Assembly (NCBI RefSeq): GCF_001556045.1
Contig: NZ_LSIC01000177.1
Location: 1-64,000 of the forward strand
Reading direction: 5' to 3'
DNA length: 64,000 nucleotides
From: Bradyrhizobium sp. CCH5-F6
GTDB taxonomy: Bacteria > Pseudomonadota > Alphaproteobacteria > Rhizobiales > Xanthobacteraceae
The translations under genes were made by a program, and so were the position numbers. Position 1 is the stretch's first letter, and every line of letters begins with the position of its first letter. Positions 1 through 8,816 of this stretch are shown in pieces. Below the pieces are notes generated by a model that did not search any database, was not told where the DNA came from, and worked only from the letters and a program-made list of their open reading frames with translations.

Positions 1-605
1 GACGCCAATTCGTCGCCGGTCGAGAACACGGCGACACGGATGCGCCTGACGACGTCGAGCCCCGTCAGGCCGAATGCCGCGGCAAGGGCGACATGCTGCG
101 GCCGCAAGCGTTGGCCGGCGCGGAGCGCGACATGGCCTTGCGGAATGTCCTCGCCCGCGGGACGGACATTGGCGCCGGGTTTCAGGCCCGGCGGCAACAC
201 GATCTTGCCGGAATCATCGATGCGGACGTCCTCCTGCATGAAGACGGTCCCGGCGCCCGGCGGCATCGGCGCGCCGGTGAAGATGCGCGCGGTGTGACCG
301 GGCTTGATTGGCGCTTGCGCAAGGCCGCCGGCCTGGATGCGGCCGTCGAGCGGGAATGCCTGTTCGGCGCTTGCCGGAAGGTCGGCGTTGCGCACGGCGT
401 AGCCGTCGACGGCGGAGTTGGTGAACGGCGGCAGCGGCAAAGGTGCGGCCACATCGCGCGCCAGCACGCGGCCGTCCGCATCGACCAGCGCCACGGTTTC
501 GAGATCGGCGATCGCATTGACGCGCGTCGTGATGAGACCAACGGCTTCGTCGACCGACATCATCGGGCCGCCGAAGGCAAAGCAATCGTCCGATAGTTGC
601 GCCAT
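1..605 (-). CDS. moeA: Molybdopterin molybdenumtransferase MoeA (N-terminal two thirds; runs off the window)
   Basis: MoeA inserts molybdate into adenylylated molybdopterin in the cytoplasm, the last step of basic Mo-cofactor synthesis. The reading frame begins at the ATG complementary to 603-605 (MAQLSDDCF) and stays open to base 1. The family signature NSAVDGYAVRNAD is visible near residues 62-75. The start of the MoCF/MogA-like domain, VAVFSTGDEL, lies at the truncated end. It is 9 bp downstream of mobB on the same strand, so the two are probably co-transcribed. It is the intact-looking MoeA copy of the window; two further MoeA-type genes lie at 3637-6659. The C-terminus cannot be assessed. 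Confidence 0.93.
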   Translation of the reverse strand, partial: MAQLSDDCFAFGGPMMSVDEAVGLITTRVNAIADLETVALVDADGRVLARDVAAPLPLPPFTNSAVDGYAVRNADLPASAEQAFPLDGRIQAGGLAQAPIKPGHTARIFTGAPMPPGAGTVFMQEDVRIDDSGKIVLPPGLKPGANVRPAGEDIPQGHVALRAGQRLRPQHVALAAAFGLTGLDVVRRIRVAVFSTGDELA

Positions 606-614
606 GGTGCCTCG

Positions 615-1142
615 TCAGCGTATCGCGGCGCTCTTTGCCACCGCTTCCTCGACCGGCATCGCCGCACGCAGCATCAATGCCGCGGCAGCCGCGATATCGT
701 CGAGATGGACGGTCGGCAGCCGGGTTTCAACCGCAACGTCGGTTGCGATACCGGCAATCCCGGGATCGTCGGGAAACAGCAGCGGCTTGCCGTTGCCGGC
801 ACGATGCACCTCGATCTTGCGATGCGGCTCGCGCTTGAACCCCTCGACCACGACGAGATCGACGGCGGAGAGCTTGCTCAGCAGTTCCGGGAGCCGCGGC
901 TCCGCCGCGCCGCGGAGCTCGTGCATCAAGGCCCAGCGCTTCGACGACGCGACCAGGACCTCGGCCGCCCCCGCCTCGCGATGCCGCCAGGAATCCTTGC
1001 CGGGAACGTCGACGTCGAACTGGTGATGCGCATGCTTGATGACGGAGACGCACAGGCCTTGCGCGTTGAAATGCGGGATCAGCCGCGTCAACAACGTGGT
1101 CTTTCCCGCACCGCTCCAGCCTGCAAGGCCGATGACTTTCAT
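615..1142 (-). CDS. mobB: Molybdopterin-guanine dinucleotide biosynthesis adaptor protein MobB
   Basis: MobB is a GTP-binding partner of MobA in making the guanine dinucleotide form of the Mo cofactor. The P-loop GWSGAGKTTL (residues 8-17) follows MKVIGLA directly at the N-terminus, and VVVEGFKRE is the family's conserved second strand. I chose the ATG at 1142 over an upstream in-frame start at 1202 because the family starts right at the P-loop strand and a GGAG motif precedes this ATG. The 175-residue length is normal. It lies upstream of moeA in the same direction and diverges from fdhD. Confidence 0.93.
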   Translation of the reverse strand: MKVIGLAGWSGAGKTTLLTRLIPHFNAQGLCVSVIKHAHHQFDVDVPGKDSWRHREAGAAEVLVASSKRWALMHELRGAAEPRLPELLSKLSAVDLVVVEGFKREPHRKIEVHRAGNGKPLLFPDDPGIAGIATDVAVETRLPTVHLDDIAAAAALMLRAAMPVEEAVAKSAAIR

Positions 1143-1196
1143 AACCGTTCGATCTCCGCCAACGGCTCGCTGGCCGATGGAACCTCCGGCCTCTCC

Positions 1197-1276
1197 CGTC
1201 ATTGCGAGCGCAGCGAAGCAATCCAGACTGCCTCCGTGGAAAGATCCTGGATTGCTTCGCTACGCTCGCAATGACG
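1197..1276. repeat. Palindromic intergenic repeat between mobB and fdhD
   Basis: Two 30-nt arms, 1197-1226 and 1247-1276, are inverted copies with one mismatch (29 of 30) around a 20-nt spacer. The left arm begins CGTCATTGCGAGCGCAGCG. RNA from either strand would form a long hairpin. From general knowledge, this motif is a dispersed palindromic element of Bradyrhizobium and Rhodopseudomonas genomes. Here it sits between two divergent genes, so it is not a transcription terminator for either of them. Confidence 0.85.
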
Positions 1277-1349
1277 AACGCAGGCATTTTGTCCATTCCC
1301 CGCCATGCATATATCGGCCTGACCCGAATGTCATGCTAACCTCGCCACC

Positions 1350-2240
1350 ATGATGAAGATCGACAAAGCCCCGGTGCCCCTGATCGTCCCCAATCCGGAC
1401 GACCCGCGCCTGACCCAGAGCGTGACCGGCACGGACCAGACCGGCGCCAGGGTCGAGATCAAGGTGCCGATGGAGCGGCCGCTGACGCTCTACCTGAATT
1501 CCCAGGAGATCGTCACCATGATGACGATCGGCGACTATCCGGAATATCTGGCGCTCGGCTACCTGCTGAACCAGAACATGCTGAAATATGACGACGCGGT
1601 CACCGAGGTCGAATACGACGACGACCTCCAGGTCGTCGTCGTGCGCACCGAACACCACACCAATTTCGAGGCCAAGCTGAAGAAGCGCACGCAGACCTCG
1701 GGCTGCGCGCAAGGAACCGCCTTCGGTGATCTGCTGGAGGCCGTCGAGAGCGTCGCATTGCCCAAAGCCGAGCTGCGCACCTCCTGGCTCTACCAGATGA
1801 CGCAAACCATCAACACGATGCCCTCGCTCTATCTCGAAGCCGGCGCGATCCATGGCTGCGTGCTGTGCAAGGAAGGCGCCCCGCTCTGCTACACGGAGGA
1901 CGTCGGCCGCCACAACGCCGTCGACAAGATCGCGGGCTGGATGTACCGCCACGGCGTCGATCCCGGCGACAAGATCCTCTACACCACCGGGCGTCTCACC
2001 TCGGAGATGGTGATCAAGACCGTCCGCATGGGCATTCCGATCCTGGTGTCGCGCTCCGGCTTCACCGCATGGGGCGTCGATCTCGCAAGGCAGGTCGGGC
2101 TGACGCTGGTGGGACGCACCCGCGGCAAGCGATTCATCGCGCTCGCCGGCGAAGAGCGCATCGTCTACGACCAGAACCTCGCTTACGTCGAGGAGGAGTC
2201 GGCCAGGCACAAGCGCAAGGGTGAAGGTGGTGACGACTGA
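1350..2240 (+). CDS. fdhD: Formate dehydrogenase accessory sulfurtransferase FdhD
   Basis: FdhD passes sulfur from a cysteine desulfurase to the Mo-bis-MGD cofactor before it enters formate dehydrogenase. The sulfur-carrying CxxC is present as HGCVLCKEG near residue 170. It is followed by the conserved [11 protein letters not shown] and by [17 protein letters not shown] near residue 115 is also family-typical. At 296 residues it is full length. Two ATGs occur in tandem at 1350 and 1353 without a strong ribosome site. mobA overlaps its 3' end by 20 nt, so the two are translationally linked. No formate dehydrogenase subunit is in the window. Confidence 0.95.
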   Translation: MMKIDKAPVPLIVPNPDDPRLTQSVTGTDQTGARVEIKVPMERPLTLYLNSQEIVTMMTIGDYPEYLALGYLLNQNMLKYDDAVTEVEYDDDLQVVVVRTEHHTNFEAKLKKRTQTSGCAQGTAFGDLLEAVESVALPKAELRTSWLYQMTQTINTMPSLYLEAGAIHGCVLCKEGAPLCYTEDVGRHNAVDKIAGWMYRHGVDPGDKILYTTGRLTSEMVIKTVRMGIPILVSRSGFTAWGVDLARQVGLTLVGRTRGKRFIALAGEERIVYDQNLAYVEEESARHKRKGEGGDD

Positions 2241-2877
2241 CATTTCCGCGGCGAGTGTTCCGTCGACTCTCGGCGTGCTGCTGGCGGGCGGCCTGGCACG
2301 GCGCATGGGCGGCGGCGACAAGCCGATGCGCACCATCGGCGGCCGCACCATCCTGGAGCGCGTGATCGCGCGGTTGACGCCGCAATGTAGCGGACTGATT
2401 CTCAACGCCAACGGCGACCCCGCACGCTTTGCTGGATTCGGCTTGCAAGTCGTCGCCGACGACGTGCCCGGCTTCCCCGGCCCCCTTGCCGGCATCCTCG
2501 CTGCGCTCGACTGGACCGCGGCGAACCGGCCGGAGACCGAATGGGTGCTCAGCGCCGCCGGCGATTGCCCGTTCCTGCCGCGCGATCTCGTCGCCCGCCT
2601 GCATGAGGCCCGCGAGCGCAGCAACGCACAGCTTGCGGTTGCCGCATCAGGCGATCAGTCGCATCCGGTGATCGGGCTGTGGCGCGTCGCCTTGCGCGGC
2701 GAATTGCGCCACGCCCTGGTCGTCGAGGACCTCCGCAAGATCGACCGCTGGACCGCGCGTTATCCGCTCGCGACGGTGACATGGCCCACGGAGCCGCTCG
2801 ATCCGTTTTTCAATGCCAACACGGTCGAGGACGTTGCCGAGGCCGAGCGGCTGGCGGCGCTGGATGATGCGCCCTAG
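2221..2877 (+). CDS. mobA: Molybdenum cofactor guanylyltransferase MobA
   Basis: MobA transfers GMP from GTP to molybdopterin to give the MGD cofactor. The nucleotidyltransferase signature [16 protein letters not shown] is at residues 21-36, and the metal-binding AAGDCPFLP lies near residue 112. NANT near the C-terminus is also typical. The longest frame starts at GTG 2221 inside fdhD; GTGs at 2227 and 2230 are equally possible. The stop at 2877 is 5 bp from the convergent small membrane-protein gene. The cofactor genes are thus split over two strands: moeA and mobB left, fdhD and mobA right. Confidence 0.93.
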   Translation: MKVVTTDISAASVPSTLGVLLAGGLARRMGGGDKPMRTIGGRTILERVIARLTPQCSGLILNANGDPARFAGFGLQVVADDVPGFPGPLAGILAALDWTAANRPETEWVLSAAGDCPFLPRDLVARLHEARERSNAQLAVAASGDQSHPVIGLWRVALRGELRHALVVEDLRKIDRWTARYPLATVTWPTEPLDPFFNANTVEDVAEAERLAALDDAP

Positions 2878-2882
2878 CGGCT

Positions 2883-3194
2883 CTACGATTTCGGAAACTC
2901 GTTGAGAAGCTGCGCCCAGATGATCGCGAAGGCGATCAGGCCGCATAGGCCCAGGGCAGTGGTAAATCGCGGCAGACGGCCGATCGCAACCAGCAGCCAG
3001 GCCGGCAGGAAGAACGCCCCGAAGACCATGCCTAGCGGAAACACCGCGAGCCATTGAAAGCCGCTGCGGTCTCCCTGCGGGACATTCGCGATGTGATAGA
3101 AGGTGTAGAGCCAGAACAACGTTCCGGCCGTCGCGATGAGTGTAGCAAGCTTGCGGAAATTGAAGGGCGTCGGCGCGGTCATGACTTGGCTCAT
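2883..3194 (-). CDS. Small membrane protein of unknown function (three predicted TM segments)
   Basis: I do not recognise this 103-residue protein. Hydrophobic stretches near residues 17-36, 48-70 and 77-95 indicate three membrane spans. A short hydrophilic loop lies around residue 40. It is convergent with mobA, with 5 bp between the stops. The ORF is clean, with ATG at 3194 and TAG at 2883-2885. The opposite-strand reading is not family-like, so I consider this strand coding. No catalytic motif is visible. Confidence 0.65.
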   Translation of the reverse strand: MSQVMTAPTPFNFRKLATLIATAGTLFWLYTFYHIANVPQGDRSGFQWLAVFPLGMVFGAFFLPAWLLVAIGRLPRFTTALGLCGLIAFAIIWAQLLNEFPKS

Positions 3195-3636
3195 ATTCCT
3201 TAGTCGTAACGGCGGCCATCCAAGTTCATGACGTCCTGAACCGGACCGGGCACGGGAGCGACCACTGACCGAATCTTACCCGGATGAGCCATGACCGACT
3301 CGCTCTTGGATGCCGTATTCGAAGTTGTTGATTTCGCACTCGATCTCTCCGGGACGATCGATTGCACGAGACAGCCAAGCAAGCCGGACAACGTCGACGC
3401 CCCACCCGGCCCGAAGCCGTTGCCGCGCGCGGCGCAGCGCATGCCTGCCAAGACCGAGGAGGGCACACGCGAGCAGACCGATCAAGCCGCCAGCGGCTCC
3501 GACCGGGCATCCTGACCCGGCTCACGCAGAACGTTCATCGCGGTGCAGCCGAGCGGGACGCCGGCGCCGACGATTCGCAACCGAAAGCGCGCTTGCCATT
3601 CTCCTCCACATCGCGCGGCTTGAGCCCCGCGTCTGT
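3195..3636. other. 442-bp stretch without a confident gene
   Basis: Several overlapping short ORFs exist on both strands but none has a recognisable family, a strong ribosome site or a convincing length. The best candidate, on the plus strand at 3291-3515, is listed separately. The stretch separates the small membrane-protein gene from the 3' end of the broken moeA-PBP gene. Confidence 0.5.
3291..3515 (+). CDS. Possible 74-residue small protein
   Basis: The N-terminus MTDSLLDAVFEVVDFALDL could form an amphipathic helix; the rest is polar and Pro/Gln-rich. GGATGAG lies just upstream of the ATG. Nothing resembles a known family, and minus-strand ORFs overlap it, so this is only a candidate. 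Confidence 0.22.
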   Translation: MTDSLLDAVFEVVDFALDLSGTIDCTRQPSKPDNVDAPPGPKPLPRAAQRMPAKTEEGTREQTDQAASGSDRAS

Positions 3637-5539
3637 CTACGCCGGCCGGAAACCCGCTCGCTCGAGCGCCGCGCGCACGTCATGCGAGCCGAGTGCGTCG
3701 AGAAAGGCCTGGACCGCCGGCCGCGCTTTGCGCGCAGTCACCAGCGCGAAATCATAATGCTCCTCTGCGAGCGGAATGAAGCCGAGGCCGGCCGCATGCG
3801 CGACCGGCGCAATGGTCATCCCCCAGTCGGCGCGATGCTGAGCGACGGCCGCCGCGACCGCATTATGCGAGCGCGGCTGGTTCCAGTAGCCATCAGGCCG
3901 CGCACCGCCGAGCAGGCGATCGATCAGGATACGCGTGCCGGCGCCCTGGTTGCGGTTGACCATGATGCAGGCGGGCCTTCGAAACGCTTGTCGCCTTTGC
4001 GGAAGACGATGCCCTGCATCCGCCGCCAGCCCGGCACGAGTTCGAGCCCCTCGACGAGATAGGGCGTGTTGTAGGTCTCGCTTCGATCGTCGAACAGATG
4101 GATCGGCGCGAGATCGCATTCGCCACGCTTGGCCGCGGCAAGCCCGCCAAGGCTGCCAACCGCAATCGAGCGCACGGTCAGGCCGGCATGCCCTAGCCGT
4201 GCGGTGACGAGATCGAGCCCGGTGCAATGACTGCCGACGACGACGAGATCGGGCACGCGCACATGCGGCGTGAACAACGTCACTTCGGCCTCATTCCCGG
4301 CCGGCAGCTGGTCCGCCAGCGCATCGATGCGCAGGAAGCCGTCAGCCTGCGCAAATGACGTGATTGCGCCAGAGCCTTTGCCGGAGGGATAGGCGATCAG
4401 GCCGCCCCTGCCCTCGACCAGCGAGACCATGACGAATTCGGTGCGACCGAGCTCGGAGGCGATACGCACCGGCACGGTTGCGTTGACCTTCGCATCGGAA
4501 CGCGGCGGCAGGCCGGCCATCCTGCGCAGCACCGGCACGATCATGTCATGGAAGGTGAACATCGCCGAGGTCGGAAAGCCCGGCAGGATCACCACCGGCT
4601 TGCCATCGCACACCGCAAGGCACAGCGGCTTGCCGGGCTTGAGCGCAACGCCATGCGCGATGATGCCGGGCTGACCGAGCCGGCCGATGATGCGGTGGGA
4701 GAGATCGCCCGCGCCTTTCGACGTACCGCCGGACAGAACCAGCATGTCGAACTCCGCAAGCGCGCGGCGCATGGCCGCTTCGAGCCTGGCTTCATCGTCG
4801 GGAATGGCACCGAGGAAGACGGCCTCGCCGCCATTCTCGCCGACCGCGGCCGCGACGATGGCGCCGTTGGTGTCGTAGATTTCGGCTGGCCCGAGCGGCT
4901 GGCCCGGCTGAACCAGTTCGTCGCCGGTGGAGATCACGGCAACCCGCGGCTTGCGCGCGACACTCACCTCGGCAACGCCGCCAGCATGCCGATCTCGCGC
5001 GAGCCGATCAGGGTGCCGGCGCGCAACAGCACCTCGCCGCGCGCGATGTCGGATCCGGCGTACGAGACGAACTGCCCCGGCAGAACGGCGCGACGGACAT
5101 CGATCGCATCGAGACCTGCCGGCTGGGTGTGCTCGACCATGACCACGGCATCGGCGCCGCGCGGCAGCGGACCGCCGGTAGCGATCGGCGTCGCGGTTCC
5201 CGCCACCACCTGCAGCGTCGGCGCGGTGCCGCAATGAATGATCTCGCCATTCAGCGCGAGGCGCACGGGCGCGCCCTCGCCGGCCGGCGCAAGATCCGCG
5301 GAGCGCACGGCAAAGCCGTCGACGTTGGACCGGTCGAACGGCGGCACGTCGACCGACGCGACGACGTCTTCGGCGAGTGCCGCGCCGAGCGCAGCGGCGA
5401 GCTTGCGCGCTTCGCTCAGAATCCCGCGCGGAAACAACGCCGCCTCGAAGCGCGCCAGTGCCTCCTCGCGCGAGAGGATCTCGAGGAACTGCTCCTGTTC
5501 GAGCGCGCTGCGGTCTGGTGATTTCGTCATCATCGTCAT
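3637..5539 (-). pseudogene. MoeA fused to a periplasmic-binding-protein-like domain, interrupted by two frame breaks
   Basis: Three consecutive minus-strand frames together give one protein. 5539-4964 encodes the MoeA N-terminus, including DRSNVDGFAVRSADL and GGPLPRGADAVVMVEHT. About 4985-3924 carries the MoCF domain (VAVISTGDELVQPG, VLSGGTSKGAGD, ILPGFPTSAMFTFHD), MoeA domain IV, and the start of a PBP-like domain. About 3975-3637 continues with CIMVNRNQGAGTRILIDRLL and ends FRPA. Full-length relatives, about 650 residues, join a MoeA to a COG1910-type ligand-binding domain. Break one (near 4970-4990) fits a 7-nt loss between short GGCG repeats. Break two (near 3965-3985) has lost the segment between KGDKRFEG and ACIMVNRNQ. 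Both shift the frame by +1 modulo 3. It follows the MoeA paralogue by about 13 bp. Confidence 0.8.
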
Positions 5540-5552
5540 GCCAGGACCCATG

Positions 5553-6659
5553 TCATTCCCGCAACAGATGGGCATCAACCTGCGTCCCTACCGCAAATCC
5601 CTCGTGACTGGCGGGAATGAGCAGCCATGCGTCGGCACGGGCGATGGCCTGAAGCGGCCATTCGCCCACGGCAAGCGGCGCCCAGGCGCGATGTTCCTCG
5701 GCCAGCAAGGCAATCTCGGCGATGCCGACGCTGGATGCGACCTTCCGTGCGAGCGGCAATGTCACTTGCCGGCGCGGCCGACGCGCCGACAGACAGTCGA
5801 CGAGCGGCAGCACGAGCGCGAGCCAGACCGCAAGCGCATGATCGGGTGAGCCGGGCAAGGCGACGACGGGAACGTGTCCGAGCCGTCCGACCGCGGCGGT
5901 GCGTCCGGGCTGGAGCGCAAGGCCATGCGCCAGCACCTCGCCGCGCCGGGCCAGCGCGGCGACGGCTGCGTCCCGGCGTCCGACGCCGCTGCCGCCGACC
6001 GTCAGCAAGAGATCGCAGCAGGACGCATCGAGCGCATCGGCAATCGATGCTTCGTCGCGCGCGCCGGCCTCATGCGTCTCCACATCCAGTCCCGCTGCGT
6101 GCGCGAGCGCGGCGATCATCTGCGCCGATGCCGATGCGCCCGGCACGTTGACGATACGCAATCGGGGCCGCCGCACGCCGAGTTTCTGCACGCCCGCAAC
6201 GCGCGCGATCAGCAGGTCCGCCGCGCCGACGGGATGGCCCGCGATCCCGGCGGTAATGCGCGCGGCGACGTCGGTTCCGGCGCGCCTGACGCCCTGCCCA
6301 GGCACGCCCTCTGCCAGCACCTGGGCGAGCGGGCCCGTTAGCTCGACTGCGCCGGCATCGAGCACGCAGTCGCATCCCGCCGGCATCGCGTCACCGGCAT
6401 CGACCCATGCGGGCGACATTGCCAACGGCAGCGGGGCGTAAGCGGACGCACCGACGAGATCGTTGGCGGACAGCGCCCAGCCGTCTGCGGACGCAGTGTC
6501 GCGCGAAGGATAGGCGGCAAACAGGGGAGTGCCTGCCGCAATGCAGCCGATCGTTTCCGCCGCCAGCACCTCCTCCGGCGCGACGGGACCAACGCCTCGC
6601 AGCAACGCGGCGAGCGCGGTGTCGAGCGGCGTGAGCGAGGACGGCAGGCGCTGGGTCAT
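5553..6659 (-). CDS. MoeA-like molybdopterin-binding protein (divergent paralogue)
   Basis: This roughly 368-residue protein has the MoeA fold: RDTASADGWALSAND stands where MoeA has the VDGYA motif, LLTVGGSGVGRRDAAV matches the MoCF-domain loop, and VVALPGSPDHALAVW matches the PGxP region. It is more divergent than the moeA at the window edge, so it may act with a specialised oxidoreductase or bind cofactor rather than insert Mo. I use the ATG at 6659 (MTQRLPSSL); a TTG at 6695 is also in frame. It sits between the tungstate-type binding protein and the broken moeA-PBP gene, same strand, in one likely operon. Confidence 0.8.
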   Translation of the reverse strand: MTQRLPSSLTPLDTALAALLRGVGPVAPEEVLAAETIGCIAAGTPLFAAYPSRDTASADGWALSANDLVGASAYAPLPLAMSPAWVDAGDAMPAGCDCVLDAGAVELTGPLAQVLAEGVPGQGVRRAGTDVAARITAGIAGHPVGAADLLIARVAGVQKLGVRRPRLRIVNVPGASASAQMIAALAHAAGLDVETHEAGARDEASIADALDASCCDLLLTVGGSGVGRRDAAVAALARRGEVLAHGLALQPGRTAAVGRLGHVPVVALPGSPDHALAVWLALVLPLVDCLSARRPRRQVTLPLARKVASSVGIAEIALLAEEHRAWAPLAVGEWPLQAIARADAWLLIPASHEGFAVGTQVDAHLLRE

Positions 6660-6713
6660 GCGCCAAGATGGACCATGCATCGTCCGCTTTGGCAACCGCT
6701 GGCGATGCCGGCC

Positions 6714-7541
6714 TCAGCCGCCCGACCTGTCCGAATTGGGGAAGAACAGCTGCTGCTCGTCGACCTTGTAACCGGCGATCGCCGTCTGCCCCTCCGGCGA
6801 CGTCAGCCAGTCGATGAAGGTCTGCGCGAGATCCTTCTTCACGTTCGGAAACTTCGCAGGGTTCACCAGCATGACGCCGTACTGATTGAGCAGCCGCCTG
6901 TCGCCTTCGACGACGATGTCGAGATCGCCGCGATCCTTGAAGGCGATCCAGCTGCCGCGGTCCGACAGCACATAGGCGTTTGACGCGCGCGCGGTCTCCA
7001 GCGCCGCGTCCATGCCCTGCTTGGCCTCGCGATACCAGGGGCCCTTGGCGCTCGCGATATCGATGCCCGCGACGATCCAGAGCGCGAGTTCCGCGGCGTG
7101 GGTACCGGATCGATCGCCACGCGTCACGAACGGCGCGCCCTTGGCCTCGATCGCCTTCAGCGCCGTCGCGATGTCCTTGCCCTTCACGCCCGCAGGATCG
7201 CTCTTCGGCCCGATCAGCACATAGTCGTTGTACATCACGTCGTAGCGCTTCACGCCGAAACCCTCGGCCACGAATTTCTCCTCCTGAGGCCGCGCATGCA
7301 TCAGCACGACGTCGACCTCGCCCCGTCGCGGCCCGTCGAGCACCTCGTCGGCGCGCCGCGCGATCACGGTGACCTCGATGCCGGTCTTGTCGCGGAAGAT
7401 CGGCAGCAAATGATCGAGCAGGCCGGATTCCTGCGTCGCCGTCGTCGAGGCGAGGACGATGCCGCGGTCCTCGGCGGATGATGCCGCAACGCCCGCGGCA
7501 AGGCCGCAGACAAGCGCAAATGCGAAGGACAGGCGGGCCAT
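6714..7541 (-). CDS. TupA-like tungstate/molybdate-binding periplasmic protein
   Basis: A signal peptide covers about residues 1-23 (MARLSFAFALVCGLAAGVAA). The mature start, IVLASTTATQESGLLDHLLP, is the hallmark of the TupA branch of oxyanion-binding proteins. Later motifs VTRGDRSGTHAAELALW and YVLSDRGSW also match that family. The expected role is capture of tungstate or a related oxyanion in the periplasm. TupB/TupC-type permease and ATPase genes are not adjacent, so it is either an orphan or served by a distant transporter. AGGGAACC precedes the ATG. It heads a likely operon with the two moeA-type genes and diverges from the HTH-PBP regulator. Confidence 0.82.
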   Translation of the reverse strand: MARLSFAFALVCGLAAGVAASSAEDRGIVLASTTATQESGLLDHLLPIFRDKTGIEVTVIARRADEVLDGPRRGEVDVVLMHARPQEEKFVAEGFGVKRYDVMYNDYVLIGPKSDPAGVKGKDIATALKAIEAKGAPFVTRGDRSGTHAAELALWIVAGIDIASAKGPWYREAKQGMDAALETARASNAYVLSDRGSWIAFKDRGDLDIVVEGDRRLLNQYGVMLVNPAKFPNVKKDLAQTFIDWLTSPEGQTAIAGYKVDEQQLFFPNSDRSGG

Positions 7542-7825
7542 GATCGTGGTTCCCTTGGCTATGACGCCACCATCATGATGATCGATTGCGCCGCACTCGT
7601 GACGCGGTTTCGCGCTGCTCCGCCGGGATATTTCGGCAACGCCGCCGAGGTGCCATCACGCGAGCGACCGATCCAGATCGTTCACCAAAGCAGAAATCGC
7701 GCGTGCGGACGTGTTGCAAAGCGGCGAGATGATCGGGCATTGTTCCCGCGGACAGAAATGTGAAATGCAGAATTCCACCTGCGTGGGACGTCAAAAAGAA
7801 GCAAGAATTTGCATAGGAATGCAGG

Positions 7826-8719
7826 ATGGAATTCCTGACGACCAGCGAGGCCGCCGACTATCTTCGGCTCGGCGAACGCAAGCTCTACGAACTCGTCACC
7901 ACCGGCGCGATCCCCTGCAGCAAGGTGACCGGGAAATGGCTCTTCCCCCGGCACGAACTCGACCTCTGGGTCCTGTCAGGCCTCGCGCGTCCGGCCGGCA
8001 TGTTGATCGCCGAGCCGCCGCCGGTCGTCGGCGGCAGCCAGGACGAGCTGCTGGATTGGAGCCTGCGCGAATCCGGCTCTGGCCTGGGATCGATGAGCGA
8101 AGGCAGCGCGCGCGGGCTCGAGCGCTTGCAACGCAACGAGGTGATGGCTGCGGCCGTTCACTTCCACGCTCTCGACGCCTCCGACAATCTCGCCAGCGAT
8201 GCCAACATCGAAGCCCTGCGGGCTGCGCCGGACCTGCACGATACGGTGCTGATCGCATTCGTGCGTCGCGAAGCGGGTCTCGTGCTGCCGCACGGCAATC
8301 CCAAGCGGCTGCACGGCCTGACCGACGTGCTCGCGCTCGGCGCCCGGATGGCGATGCGGCAACAGGGAACGGGCGCGCAGATGCTGCTCGACTTGCTCCT
8401 GAAGCGCGCTGGCGCCTCGACGCGGGATCTGCGCCGCATCGAAACGCCAGCGCTGACCGGCCCTGATCTCGCCGAACTGGTCCGCGCCGGCCAGGCCGAT
8501 TGCGGCATCGCGACGCGCGCCGCGGCGCGCTCGGCCGGCCTCGATTTCGTGCCGCTGGTCTGGGAGAACCTCGACCTCGCGATGCGGCAGCGCAGCTATT
8601 TCCGCCCCGCCATGCAGTCCCTGCTCCGCTTTCTGAATGAAAGGCGGCTGCGCCAGCGTGCCGAGGAACTGACCGGCTACGATCCCTCGCCCGCAGGACA
8701 GATCCGCTTTTCGGCCTGA
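7826..8719 (+). CDS. Excisionase-type HTH regulator with a periplasmic-binding-protein-like sensor domain
   Basis: Residues 1-50 form a MerR/excisionase-type helix-turn-helix (FLTTSEAADYLRLGERKLYE, then GKWLFPRHELDLW). Residues from about 110 onward form a COG1910-type ligand-binding domain (GTGAQMLLDLLL, ADCGIATRAAARSAGLDFVP). The same sensor fold occurs at the C-terminus of the neighbouring broken MoeA-PBP gene. In this family a bound oxyanion or cofactor is thought to tune DNA binding. It faces the TupA-like operon across a 284-bp gap, so control of that operon is the likely role (inference). It has no signal peptide, so the sensor domain is cytoplasmic. Confidence 0.82.
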   Translation: MEFLTTSEAADYLRLGERKLYELVTTGAIPCSKVTGKWLFPRHELDLWVLSGLARPAGMLIAEPPPVVGGSQDELLDWSLRESGSGLGSMSEGSARGLERLQRNEVMAAAVHFHALDASDNLASDANIEALRAAPDLHDTVLIAFVRREAGLVLPHGNPKRLHGLTDVLALGARMAMRQQGTGAQMLLDLLLKRAGASTRDLRRIETPALTGPDLAELVRAGQADCGIATRAAARSAGLDFVPLVWENLDLAMRQRSYFRPAMQSLLRFLNERRLRQRAEELTGYDPSPAGQIRFSA

Positions 8720-8816
8720 CGTTGACGCCTGCCCCCGAATAGTTGCAAAAGAAACCAATTCAGCCGGGCATACCCGGGCAACGCCGGCCAAAGAGCCGGA
8801 TCAGGGGAGGACAAGC

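Noticed and set aside
1260..2624. Long minus-strand ORF opposite fdhD and mobA
   Set aside because: Antisense to two clear, conserved genes; its composition is that of a GC-rich shadow frame.
3924..5234. Intact standalone MoeA starting at 5234
   Set aside because: The first 90 residues are Arg-rich shadow sequence; the true N-terminal domain is in the frame ending at 4964.
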